Both the position numbers and the translations under genes were made by a program. A stretch of 64,000 nt of DNA. Source: Bacteroidales bacterium (GTDB lineage Bacteria > Bacteroidota > Bacteroidia > Bacteroidales > WCHB1-69). This document shows, piece by piece, positions 45,693 through 53,653 of this stretch; positions within the stretch are counted from its first letter, which is position 1; each line of letters opens with the position of its first letter. The stretch is taken from positions 1-64,000 of the forward strand of contig JAGCGA010000036.1 of assembly GCA_017649855.1 (NCBI GenBank). The letters run 5' to 3'. Under the pieces are notes generated by a model. It was not told the origin of the DNA and searched no databases. It was given only the letters and a program-made list of their open reading frames with translations.

Positions 45693-46100
45693 TTATTTCC
45701 GCTTTTCGTTAAGTTTGGAATCGACATCCAGCGTGGCATGAGGCACAATTCTCAAGCGTTCTTTGGAGATGAGCTTGCCCGTGATGCGGTCAATGCCGTA
45801 GGTCTTGTTCTCAATACGGACCAGCGCAGCCTCCAAGTTAGCGATATACTTGTCCAAACGGCCTGCCAAACGGCTGTTTTCCTCTTTGGACAGCACTTGG
45901 TTGCCCTCTTCCATATTTTTGAACGTGGGAGCCGTGTCTGAGGTGTCGTTGCCTACTCCACTATAAGCCTCCTGATATACCTCCATAGCCTTCTTGGCAT
46001 CCTCAATCTTTTTTTCTATAAGAGCCTTGAATTCAGCTAAATCTTCATCAGAATATCGATTCACTACAGGTTCTACGGTTTTTTCTGTCATATCAGCCAT
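45693..46100 (-). CDS. TraR/DksA-family protein lacking zinc-finger cysteines
   Basis: A 135-residue protein from the ATG at 46100; the frame upstream runs through the -7 box. An N-terminal helical hairpin leads to the globular end YGIDRITGKLISKERLRIVPHAT, which matches the TraR/DksA zinc-finger region. All cysteines are missing; even the single Cys usual in Bacteroidetes versions (YGIC) is Asp. DksA proteins bind RNA polymerase and modify its response to ppGpp. A regulatory role is inferred. It is cotranscribed with lspA. Confidence 0.85.
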   Translation of the reverse strand: MADMTEKTVEPVVNRYSDEDLAEFKALIEKKIEDAKKAMEVYQEAYSGVGNDTSDTAPTFKNMEEGNQVLSKEENSRLAGRLDKYIANLEAALVRIENKTYGIDRITGKLISKERLRIVPHATLDVDSKLNEKRK

Positions 46101-46134
46101 AATAAATAGATTTTTATAGGTTAATAATGAAGTG

Positions 46135-46142
46135 CAAAGATA
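46135..46142 (-). promoter_or_regulatory. -7 promoter box of the dksA-like/lspA operon
   Basis: TATCTTTG on the minus strand, 34 bases before the ATG at 46100. Confidence 0.6.
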
Positions 46143-46166
46143 TATTTTTTTAGGATACAACGCATC

Positions 46167-47441
46167 CTATCGAACTATTTTCTGAATATATTGCTGATGC
46201 TTTTCATTAGTGGCTTTCAAGACATATATGCCGTGCGGGAGATCAAAAGGATGGGTGATCTGCTGCCTTCCCTCGGAAAGATGCTGTTCGAAGGAGCTCA
46301 AAAGCTGGCCATTGGCTGCATAGATTTCGAAGGTGAACACACTCTCTTCCTCCACCTGGAGGGATACCTGCAACTGGTCACGGACGGGGTTCACGACGCT
46401 CATCAGAAAACGGTTCTCCCGATCGGCAATTCCAGTGGTGGCGTTCAGCTTGAAATCCACGACGACGGGCAGGTGGTCCGACATCTGATAGAGCGCCGTA
46501 GCCACATTGCTCGGGACACTGTTGTTTTGGGGACTCGTGACACTGCCATTAAACCGGTGTCCATCCTGTCCCAAAGCATGGTAACTCCCAGAAATCACCT
46601 GCATATCCATACTGCCATAATAGAGGTACGGCGACACCATCACCAGGTCGAAACGGTCGTCCAACCCACCCGTCACGAAACAGCCGTCTGAGGACGTGTG
46701 TGTGGACTGGGTATGGCAAGCGGCATACTGAGCGTTGTTGTTCCAGTGCCCCTCTTGCTGGATGGGATCATAAAAACAGTATAGACTGTTCTCGTACTCC
46801 ACCATCTCCTGGTAGCCCGGTTCCTCGGCGCCCACCATGTTAAAGTCGCCGGAGAAGATGTAGTTGCCCGGCATGCCCATACTCTCGATACGGGCCATCA
46901 GCTGCCGCACCTGCGTGCGACGAACCTCCTCATAGCCACTGCCCGCCTTGAGATGCGCCACCCAGAAGGTCATAAAAACCGTATCTCCCTGCGCAAGCTC
47001 GGCCGAGTTGTAGTAAAATCGATACCCATTGATGTCACGATACGAGGTGCTTATATAATAATTGTTACACAAGGTCAACTTGCGAGTATCATAGTAAATC
47101 ATATTGGCGATGTTGCCGCCCGAATAGTTGGTCAACAATCCATGTCCATAGTAGTTCACCCCATCCGTATTGATGACATTGTCCAGTATCCGGTTGACAT
47201 AGGTCATGGATGGTCCTATCTCATTAACACACAACACCGTAGGCTTAACATACTGGAAGATTGTCTTCAAGGCAGCATCTTTGACATTCAGATTGTTGGT
47301 GGTGGAGTTGCAGTCGGAGATGCCGGAGTTGTTGGTGTAATACATCAGATTGTACTGCATCATCCGGATCGTGTCTTGGGCCCGTGCGGCAAAATGAAAA
47401 ACCGTAAAGGCAAGGAATAAGAAAAGTAGCTTTTTCCTCAT
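46167..47441 (-). CDS. Secreted endonuclease/exonuclease/phosphatase-fold protein with T9SS tail
   Basis: A 424-residue protein from the ATG at 47441; a Met 12 bases upstream lies inside gldD and spoils the signal. The signal peptide ends HFAARAQ. The EEP fold is marked by MQYNLMYY, VNEIG (metal-binding Glu), FSGDFNMVG and the terminal MSDHLPVVVDF. The last ~85 residues (NPVRDQLQVSL, FEIYAANGQLLSSFE, YIQKIVR) form a type A T9SS sorting domain. Probably a secreted nuclease or phosphodiesterase. Its transcript is shared with rpoD and gldD. Confidence 0.85.
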   Translation of the reverse strand: MRKKLLFLFLAFTVFHFAARAQDTIRMMQYNLMYYTNNSGISDCNSTTNNLNVKDAALKTIFQYVKPTVLCVNEIGPSMTYVNRILDNVINTDGVNYYGHGLLTNYSGGNIANMIYYDTRKLTLCNNYYISTSYRDINGYRFYYNSAELAQGDTVFMTFWVAHLKAGSGYEEVRRTQVRQLMARIESMGMPGNYIFSGDFNMVGAEEPGYQEMVEYENSLYCFYDPIQQEGHWNNNAQYAACHTQSTHTSSDGCFVTGGLDDRFDLVMVSPYLYYGSMDMQVISGSYHALGQDGHRFNGSVTSPQNNSVPSNVATALYQMSDHLPVVVDFKLNATTGIADRENRFLMSVVNPVRDQLQVSLQVEEESVFTFEIYAANGQLLSSFEQHLSEGRQQITHPFDLPHGIYVLKATNEKHQQYIQKIVR

Positions 47442-47443
47442 AC

Positions 47444-48028
47444 TCACTTCCATTCAAAGGTGTTGATATAATGCAGGGCATCTTCACGCAAGTAATCGAT
47501 AACCGGCTGCAGGGAGTCGTTATTCGGTGTGAAGTTGAAGTAGAGGGTGGCCCTGACAAAGTGCCGGGTGCTATCGGTAAGCCAGAACTGGAAAGGGGTG
47601 GCCACCTCTTTACCCTTGATGTCGTAAATCTGTCCCCACAGGTGCGCATCTTCATCCCGCACCACCGAGTACTCCACATCGTCCGCCTTCTGATAATGGA
47701 ACTTCACCATCTTCTCTTCGCTGTATATCAGGCTTCGCAGGCTGTCGGGCGTGGGAATGGTCAGGCAAGTCATCTTAAGGGTGGCATTCAAGTCCGGATA
47801 GTCTATGTCCACCCAACAGTTGCCCTGTGCGTGCTGTGTGATCACCAGTTTGGTCCGGTCAGACTGCTCAAAGGTGAAGGGCAATGTCGTGTCCACCCTA
47901 CTATACTGGCGTTCAGGAAGGTCGAGGCGGAAATAGCCTAGCGGCTTAGGGGCTTCAGGATTGGTTTGACGGCAGGCTGACAACATAAGCAACATGCCCA
48001 GCAGGAGATAGTACAGTCGATGTTTCAT
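47444..48028 (-). CDS. gldD: Gliding-motility lipoprotein GldD
   Basis: A 194-residue lipoprotein (signal ending LMLSAC, Cys19). Family features are PKPLGYFRLDLPERQY near the start, WVDIDYPDLNATLKM, and the C-terminal FWLTDSTRHFVRATLYFNFTPNNDS followed by YLREDALHYINTFEW. In Flavobacterium, GldD is needed for gliding and for T9SS function. Its ATG overlaps the rpoD stop (TAATG), so synthesis is probably coupled to the housekeeping sigma factor. Confidence 0.88.
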   Translation of the reverse strand: MKHRLYYLLLGMLLMLSACRQTNPEAPKPLGYFRLDLPERQYSRVDTTLPFTFEQSDRTKLVITQHAQGNCWVDIDYPDLNATLKMTCLTIPTPDSLRSLIYSEEKMVKFHYQKADDVEYSVVRDEDAHLWGQIYDIKGKEVATPFQFWLTDSTRHFVRATLYFNFTPNNDSLQPVIDYLREDALHYINTFEWK

Positions 48029-48888
48029 TAAAGATAGGATCTAAGGTTGTTGGAACTGTTCTGTTTCAGATGTTTGAGCCCGTTGTCGCGCAACTGGCGC
48101 ACACGCTCGCGGGAAAGGCCTAGCACGATGCCAATCTCCTCCATGGTATGCTCATAGTTGGCATCGATGCCATAGCAGAGCTTCAGCACTTGCTGCTCCT
48201 TTTCGGGGATGGTCTCCAAAAGGCCACGCACCTCCATGGAGAGTGACTCTTTCATCATGATGGTGTCCGTGTCCTCCTGGTTCTGCTTGGTCACAAAGGT
48301 CTCCACGAAGGTGGTATCGTCATCGGGTGAAATGGGAGAGTCCAACGACTGGACATGGGAGCTGACGCGCTTCAACTCGTTGACGGCATCCACAGACAGG
48401 CTCATGGCCTCAGCGATCTCGTCATTTGTGGGAATGCGTCCGTACTCTTGCTCCAGCCGAGCCGTCACCTTTTTAATCCTGTTGATGTTGCCCACCTGGT
48501 TGAGAGGGAGTCGCACAATACGGGACTGGTTGGCGATGGCCTGCATGATGGCCTGCCGGATCCACCACACCGCGTATGAGATGAACTTGAAACCGCGGGT
48601 CTCGTCAAAACGCTGTGCCGCCTTGATCAACCCGATGTTGCCTTCGTTGATCAGATCCTGAATGCCCAAGCCCTGATTCTGGTATTGCTTGGCCACTGAA
48701 ACGACAAACCGGAGATTGGCACGCGTCATCTTGTCCAAAGCCGCCTCATCCCCCGCCTTGATCCTGCGGGCCAACTCAACCTCCTCCTCCGGCGTGATCA
48801 TCGGCTCTTTGCTGACATCCGCCAGAAAGCGCTCCAAAGACTCCGTCTGCCTATTGGTGATCTGTTTGTAAATTCTTAATTGTTGCAT
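48028..48888 (-). CDS. rpoD: Primary sigma factor RpoD/SigA (Bacteroidetes type)
   Basis: A 286-residue sigma-70 factor of the short Bacteroidetes type, which lacks region 1.1. Region 2 is marked by NLRFVVSVAKQYQNQGLGIQDLINEGNIGL and FISYAVWWIRQAIMQAI. Region 4 holds TMEEIGIVLGLSRERVRQL, the -33 recognition helix. It is expected to read the TAnnTTTG boxes found before many genes here. It is followed without gap by gldD, then by a T9SS-exported nuclease-fold protein. Confidence 0.96.
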   Translation of the reverse strand: MQQLRIYKQITNRQTESLERFLADVSKEPMITPEEEVELARRIKAGDEAALDKMTRANLRFVVSVAKQYQNQGLGIQDLINEGNIGLIKAAQRFDETRGFKFISYAVWWIRQAIMQAIANQSRIVRLPLNQVGNINRIKKVTARLEQEYGRIPTNDEIAEAMSLSVDAVNELKRVSSHVQSLDSPISPDDDTTFVETFVTKQNQEDTDTIMMKESLSMEVRGLLETIPEKEQQVLKLCYGIDANYEHTMEEIGIVLGLSRERVRQLRDNGLKHLKQNSSNNLRSYL

Positions 48889-48917
48889 GGATAATAAGGT
48901 ATATTTTATTTGATGGA

Positions 48918-50018
48918 TTATTTGACTATCTCTGTCGTTCCATTTTCATTTAACAACATGATAGTCTGTGTTTTTCTCTCCCCGTTGCGCTGGAAAGTCA
49001 CCCGGACCTTGTCGCCAGGGGATTTGGTATTGAGCACGCCGAGCACCTCAGCGAAGCTGTTGACCGGGACATTCTCTATGGAGAGGATAACGTCGCCCTC
49101 CTGCAGGCCGTTCTGTATGGCGGCGCCCTTCTCGTCCACATCGGCCACATAGATGCCCTTGATCTCCGACAGGTTATACTCTTTGGCCGTCTCCGCATTG
49201 ACCTCTATCATGGAGAGACCCATATAAGCTTTCTGCATCTTGCCGTACTCCTTCAAGTCGTGGTAAACCTTCTTGGCAATATTGGAGGGGATGGCAAAAG
49301 AGTAGCCCGTGAAGTAGCCGTCACCGGAGGCGATGGCGGAGTTGATGCCGATCAGCTTGCCCTGTGCATTGACAAGGGCGCCACCGCTGTTACCCGGGTT
49401 GATGGCAGCATCCGTCTGCAGATAGGACTCCTCGGTGGTCCTATTGCGAGACAGGGAAAGCTGGCGCGCCTTGGCGCTGATGATGCCCGCCGTCACAGTC
49501 GTATGCAACGACAACGGGTTGCCCACCGCCAGCACCCACTCTCCCAAGCGGACAGAGTCGGAATTTGCAAACTGCAAGTAGGGCAGGTTGGTCTCTTCAA
49601 TCTTGATGAGGGCCAAGTCTGACTTGGGGTCTGTGCCCACTACGGTTCCCGTGTACTCCCGCTTGTCATAGAGGGTGATGGTAACCTTCACCGCATCCTC
49701 CACCACATGATTGTTGGTCAGGATATAACCATCCGGGGAAACGATGACGCCGGAGCCGGCCGCCTGCAAGGGATAAATGCTCGGCGCGGAACCGAAGAAA
49801 TTATCCCAAAAGGAACCGCTGAAAAAATCGTCCCAAAGTGAGTTTTTCTGCACAAATTCTGTCTTGATATAGGTCACCGCCTGAACCGAATGCTCGGCCG
49901 CATCCGTCAGATCCACATATCGGGCACCGCCCTGCGCAAAGGTGGAACTCACAACGGTAAAGGATAGTAACAATGTTAAAACCAATGATTTAAGAGCAAT
50001 ATTCGACTTCATCTTCAT
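48918..50018 (-). CDS. HtrA/DegP-type serine protease
   Basis: A 366-residue periplasmic protease and chaperone of family S1C. The signal peptide ends SSTFAQ. The catalytic triad is His104 (TNNHVVEDA), Asp134 (SDLALIKI) and Ser211 (NPGNSGGAL). One PDZ domain (about 265-355) follows, with KGAAIQNGLQEGDVILSIEN. A single PDZ makes it more DegS-like in layout, but there is no membrane anchor beyond the signal. It lies 29 bases upstream of rpoD on the same strand. Confidence 0.93.
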   Translation of the reverse strand: MKMKSNIALKSLVLTLLLSFTVVSSTFAQGGARYVDLTDAAEHSVQAVTYIKTEFVQKNSLWDDFFSGSFWDNFFGSAPSIYPLQAAGSGVIVSPDGYILTNNHVVEDAVKVTITLYDKREYTGTVVGTDPKSDLALIKIEETNLPYLQFANSDSVRLGEWVLAVGNPLSLHTTVTAGIISAKARQLSLSRNRTTEESYLQTDAAINPGNSGGALVNAQGKLIGINSAIASGDGYFTGYSFAIPSNIAKKVYHDLKEYGKMQKAYMGLSMIEVNAETAKEYNLSEIKGIYVADVDEKGAAIQNGLQEGDVILSIENVPVNSFAEVLGVLNTKSPGDKVRVTFQRNGERKTQTIMLLNENGTTEIVK

Positions 50019-50101
50019 ACAATATTTATAATAACAAGTAACCCTATAAACGAAGAAGAATAAAAAAAATTGCAGGGTGTGAAATTAAAATGAAAATTTT
50101 T

Positions 50102-50109
50102 TATTTTTG
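50102..50109 (+). promoter_or_regulatory. -7 promoter box of rplU-rpmA
   Basis: TATTTTTG, 36 bases before the rplU ATG. Confidence 0.65.
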
Positions 50110-50145
50110 CGGCCCGAAATTTTAATAACCAAATTCATAAAAAAA

Positions 50146-50457
50146 ATGTACGCAATTGTAGAAATAGCCGGGCAACAATTCAAGATTGAAAAAGACCGTC
50201 GCGTCTATGTTCAACGCCTCCAGGCTGAAGAAGGATCCCAAGTGAAATTCGATCGCGTGATGCTGATCGGTAACGACGGTGATGTGAAAGTGGGTACGCC
50301 TACCGTTGATGGTGCTTCCGTAACCGCTACCGTCCTCAAACATCTTAAAGGTGACAAAGTTCTTGTTTTCAAGAAGAAAAGAAGAAAAGGTTATCAGAAA
50401 CTGAATGGCCATCGTCAATATCTGACCGCCATCAAGATTGATGACATTGCTTTATAA
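50146..50457 (+). CDS. rplU: 50S ribosomal protein L21
   Basis: A 103-residue L21 starting MYAIVEIAGQQFKIEKD, with the L21 signature KHLKGDKVLVFKKKRRKGYQ near the C-terminus. The ATG at 50146 gives the standard length; the frame extends upstream through the promoter box. It is followed by rpmA in the universal L21-L27 order. Confidence 0.98.
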   Translation: MYAIVEIAGQQFKIEKDRRVYVQRLQAEEGSQVKFDRVMLIGNDGDVKVGTPTVDGASVTATVLKHLKGDKVLVFKKKRRKGYQKLNGHRQYLTAIKIDDIAL

Positions 50458-50488
50458 ATTGATTATTAACGAAAAAATACAATAAGTT

Positions 50489-50746
50489 ATGGCACATAAA
50501 AAAGGTGTCGGTAGTTCACAGAACGGCCGCGAATCACATAGCAAGAGATTAGGTTTGAAGATCTTTGGCGGTCAATTCGCCAAGGCTGGTAACATTATCG
50601 TTCGCCAAAGAGGCACCGTCCACAACCCTGGCCAGAATGTAGGCATGGGCAAAGACCATACCCTCTATGCACTTTGCGATGGTATCGTTTCCTTCAGAAA
50701 AACCTATAAAGACAAATCATTCGTTTCCATTATTCCTCAAGAGTAG
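50489..50746 (+). CDS. rpmA: 50S ribosomal protein L27
   Basis: An 85-residue L27 with the [18 protein letters not shown]-terminus that reaches the peptidyl transferase centre, followed by [10 protein letters not shown] and the GKDHTLYAL block. There is no cleavable N-terminal extension of the Firmicutes kind. A strong terminator follows. Confidence 0.98.
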   Translation: MAHKKGVGSSQNGRESHSKRLGLKIFGGQFAKAGNIIVRQRGTVHNPGQNVGMGKDHTLYALCDGIVSFRKTYKDKSFVSIIPQE

Positions 50747-50788
50747 TGTAATCGCAATGTTTTATTCATAATGTTTGATTTTTTGGTG

Positions 50789-50815
50789 AAAAGCTGTTCC
50801 TTGTGAACAGCTTTT
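50789..50815 (+). terminator. Terminator of rplU-rpmA
   Basis: 11-bp stem AAAAGCTGTTC / GAACAGCTTTT with loop CTTGT, followed by a T-rich tract. Confidence 0.85.
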
Positions 50816-50841
50816 TGCTTTATAGGTCTTGACTAATTTTG

Positions 50842-50849
50842 TATCTTTG
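50842..50849 (+). promoter_or_regulatory. -7 promoter box of holA
   Basis: TATCTTTG, 23 bases before the holA ATG. Confidence 0.65.
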
Positions 50850-50872
50850 CCGCCGCACACAACACCATCACG

Positions 50873-51874
50873 ATGATCAAATACGAGGAACTCAACAAAC
50901 AATTGGACCGTAAGGACTACCAGCCCCTGTACCTGCTCATGGGTGAAGAGCCCTATTATATCGATCGCCTCTGCGAACGGTTTGAAAACGAAGTGATTGA
51001 CGCTGACAGCCGCAACTTCAACCAGCTGGTTTTTTATGGCCAGGACAGTGCCGGCACCGACATTGCCGCTTCCGCCAAACAATATCCTTTCGGCAGCGAC
51101 CGCCTGCTGGTCGTCGTCAAGGAGGCCAAGAAACTGAAGGAGTTCAATGCGCTGGTGGAATATGCCAAGAATCCGATCCCGTCCACCATCTTGGTGGTCT
51201 GCTACAAATATGGCAAAGCGGTGAAAGAGGCCGTGAAGGCTTTCGAGTCTGCCGGGGTCGTCTTCCAGTCCGATCCCGTCCGCGACTGGGACATCCCGAA
51301 GTGGATTCTCGGCCTCGCAAAGGAGTTCCAGTTCCAGCTAGACGCGAACACCGCAGAACTGCTGGCTGAGCATATGGGCAACGACCTGTCGCACATCTAC
51401 AGCGAATTCGGCAAGCTGCGCCTCGTGTTGCCAGCAGGCAGCACCATCACCCCCGATGTGGTAGAACAACACATCGGCATCAACAAGGAATACAATATCT
51501 TCGAATTACAGGAGGCCCTAGGCGCCAAGAACAAAGCTCGCGCTTATAAGATCACGCTCAACTTCACCCAGCACCTGAAGGAAAACCCCAACATCAAGAC
51601 CATCGCCATGCTGAGCCGCTTCTTCGGCAACATGATCGCCTTCCATCTCACCCCTAACAAGAACGACAAAGAGGCCGTGATGGCCGCCTTCAACACCAAA
51701 AATGCCTTCATTGCCAACAAGAATACCGGCTATGCCCGCAACTACTCCCTGCCGGAACTCACCAATATCATCTCCATCCTCCGTGAATATGACCTGAAGT
51801 CCAAAGGCCTCGGCTCCAACGCCGACGACGGAGAACTGCTGAAAGAGATGATGATGAAAATTATGGAACGATAA
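50873..51874 (+). CDS. holA: DNA polymerase III delta subunit
   Basis: A 333-residue clamp-loader subunit that opens the beta clamp. The AAA+-like N-terminal region contains PLYLLMGEEPYYIDRLCERFEN and the later YAKNPIPSTILVVCYK strand. LAEHMGNDLSHIYSEFGKL and EYNIFELQEALGAKNK are typical of the family, which lacks a working Walker A. The gene stands alone between two terminators. Confidence 0.93.
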   Translation: MIKYEELNKQLDRKDYQPLYLLMGEEPYYIDRLCERFENEVIDADSRNFNQLVFYGQDSAGTDIAASAKQYPFGSDRLLVVVKEAKKLKEFNALVEYAKNPIPSTILVVCYKYGKAVKEAVKAFESAGVVFQSDPVRDWDIPKWILGLAKEFQFQLDANTAELLAEHMGNDLSHIYSEFGKLRLVLPAGSTITPDVVEQHIGINKEYNIFELQEALGAKNKARAYKITLNFTQHLKENPNIKTIAMLSRFFGNMIAFHLTPNKNDKEAVMAAFNTKNAFIANKNTGYARNYSLPELTNIISILREYDLKSKGLGSNADDGELLKEMMMKIMER

Positions 51875-51897
51875 CTTCCGGCAAACGGAGAGACACA

Positions 51898-51927
51898 AAA
51901 AAAGAGCATCATTAGGATGCTCTTTTT
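51898..51927. terminator. Bidirectional terminator
   Basis: Stem AAAAAGAGCATC / GATGCTCTTTTT with loop ATTAG, flanked by A and T runs. It serves holA on one side and the tRNA-Cys on the other. Confidence 0.9.
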
Positions 51928-51931
51928 TTTG

Positions 51932-52002
51932 AGGTCTCTTCCAGATTCGAACTGGAGTCAACGGTTTTGCAGACCGGTACCTAACCACTCGGCCAAGAGA
52001 CC
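51932..52002 (-). tRNA. tRNA-Cys (GCA)
   Basis: A 71-base cloverleaf. The acceptor stem is GGTCTCT / AGAGACC, the anticodon loop CTGCAAA contains GCA, and the T-arm is CTCCAGTTCGAATCTGGA-like. Discriminator U73 is the Cys identity base. CCA is not encoded. A -7 box lies at 52018-52025. Confidence 0.95.
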
Positions 52003-52017
52003 TTCACATTGAGGCTG

Positions 52018-52025
52018 CAAAAATA
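52018..52025 (-). promoter_or_regulatory. -7 promoter box of tRNA-Cys
   Basis: TATTTTTG on the minus strand, 15 bases before the tRNA 5' end. Confidence 0.6.
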
Positions 52026-52127
52026 CAATTCTTTTTTGAAAAAACAAAGGGATGCCTCAATTTTCTTATCCGACTGACAAACAGTCAAATAAGATTTATT
52101 TAGAAGGAGGATTCTGTCGTTGCCAGA

Positions 52128-52562
52128 CTATTTGATCGGGAATGGCACCACAATATCATCACAATAGGCGCAACGATAGGAGCGTTTCTTTTTGTCCACC
52201 AAATGGAACTCGTGGTCGAAATAGTGCTCCACGGAAGTCACGCAACGCGGGTTCTTGCAGTGGATGATGTTGATGACCTTCTCGGGCACTTCCAGCTTCA
52301 CCTTCTTGACTGTCTTGCCGTCCTCAATGATATTGACGGTGGCATTAGGATCAATCAAGCCTAAAAAGTCGTAATTGATATCAATGACATTGTTGATCTT
52401 GATAATATCTTTCTTTCCCATCTTGGCGCTGTAGGCATTGATGATGAGTGCCACGTTATAGTCAGCCTTGTCCAGATTCAGATAGTTGAACACCTGGATG
52501 CCATAGCCGGCGGTGATATGATCGATAACGATACCTTTTTCTATACTTGTAACCTCTAACAT
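52128..52562 (-). CDS. pyrI: Aspartate carbamoyltransferase regulatory chain
   Basis: A 144-residue regulatory subunit of ATCase. The N-terminal nucleotide-binding domain carries KGIVIDHITAGYG. The C-terminal zinc domain has Cys102, Cys107, Cys131 and Cys134. From the ATG at 52562 it starts 13 bases after the pyrB stop; the frame's upstream TTG overlaps pyrB. Together with pyrB it forms the allosteric enzyme controlled by CTP and ATP in the E. coli class. Confidence 0.95.
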   Translation of the reverse strand: MLEVTSIEKGIVIDHITAGYGIQVFNYLNLDKADYNVALIINAYSAKMGKKDIIKINNVIDINYDFLGLIDPNATVNIIEDGKTVKKVKLEVPEKVINIIHCKNPRCVTSVEHYFDHEFHLVDKKKRSYRCAYCDDIVVPFPIK

Positions 52563-52575
52563 AACGTTTGAATTT

Positions 52576-53499
52576 TTAGTAAATACCAAGCAGTTTACAG
52601 ATAAGGGCCATACGGACGAACATGCCGTTTCTGGCCTGGTTGAAATATTGGGCGCGCGGGTCGTTGTCCACCTCCACGCTAATCTCGTTCACACGTGGCA
52701 GCGGGTGAAGGATGTAGGTGTCGGGACGGGCGTAGGTCATCTTCTCGGCATCCAGGATGAAACGGTCTTTCAGTCGGATATAGTCCTCCTCGTTAAAGAA
52801 ACGCTCACGTTGCACACGAGTCATGTACAGGAAGTCGAGCTGACCCATATAGGGTTCCATCTTATCCACCTCCTGGAAGGGGATACCTTTTTTCTTGACC
52901 ACCTCCTCGCGGATATACTCGGGCACGCGCAACTCTTCCGGAGAGATGAAGATGAACTTGACACCTTCGTAGTTGCTGAGGAACTTGACCAGGGAGTGCA
53001 CCGTGCGGCCGAACTTAAGGTCACCGCAGAAGCCATAGGTCTTGTTCTCCACGCCTCCGCGCAGTCTTTCGATAGTCAGAATATCGGTCAAGGTCTGCGT
53101 AGGGTGCTGGTGTCCGCCGTCACCGGCGTTGATCAGCGGCATGTGGATGTAATGGGAAGCCATGCGGGGCGCACCCTCTTTGGGATGGCGCATGGCCGCA
53201 ATATCAGCATAGCACTCGATGGTGCGCAGGGTGTCGGCGATGCTCTCTCCCTTGGCTGTGGAGCTGGAATTAGGCTCCGAAAAGCCTATCACCTTGCCAC
53301 CCAAACGCAACATGGCAGCCTCAAAGCTGAAGCGCGTGCGCGTGCTCGGCTCATAAAAAAGAGTTGCCAGGATTTTTCCCTCACAACTCTTACTGTATTT
53401 CTCCGGATCGGCGATGATTTGATGCGCCAGATCAAAGATCTCACGAAATTCCTCACGCGTGAAATCGGACGGGTCTATCAAACTTCTGTTCTTTAACAC
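52576..53499 (-). CDS. pyrB: Aspartate carbamoyltransferase catalytic chain
   Basis: A 307-residue enzyme that condenses carbamoyl phosphate with aspartate, the committed step of pyrimidine synthesis. The carbamoyl-phosphate site STRTRFSFE and the later HPTQTLTDI and [10 protein letters not shown] segments are intact. It forms an operon with pyrI. The -7 box at 53573-53580 leaves a leader of about 70 bases. Confidence 0.97.
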   Translation of the reverse strand: MLKNRSLIDPSDFTREEFREIFDLAHQIIADPEKYSKSCEGKILATLFYEPSTRTRFSFEAAMLRLGGKVIGFSEPNSSSTAKGESIADTLRTIECYADIAAMRHPKEGAPRMASHYIHMPLINAGDGGHQHPTQTLTDILTIERLRGGVENKTYGFCGDLKFGRTVHSLVKFLSNYEGVKFIFISPEELRVPEYIREEVVKKKGIPFQEVDKMEPYMGQLDFLYMTRVQRERFFNEEDYIRLKDRFILDAEKMTYARPDTYILHPLPRVNEISVEVDNDPRAQYFNQARNGMFVRMALICKLLGIY

Positions 53500-53572
53500 G
53501 ATGAATCCTCCTATTATTTATTATGATGAATAATTAAATGATACTCTTATCAAACCCCTGCAAACGACTTTG

Positions 53573-53580
53573 CAAAAATA
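53573..53580 (-). promoter_or_regulatory. -7 promoter box of pyrBI
   Basis: TATTTTTG on the minus strand, 74 bases before the pyrB ATG. Confidence 0.5.
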
Positions 53581-53653
53581 GGAAAATATCTACATATTTT
53601 TTGCATTGTTGAAAAAAAAAATCTCACGGGCTGTGAAAAGTCCCACTCCTCCG

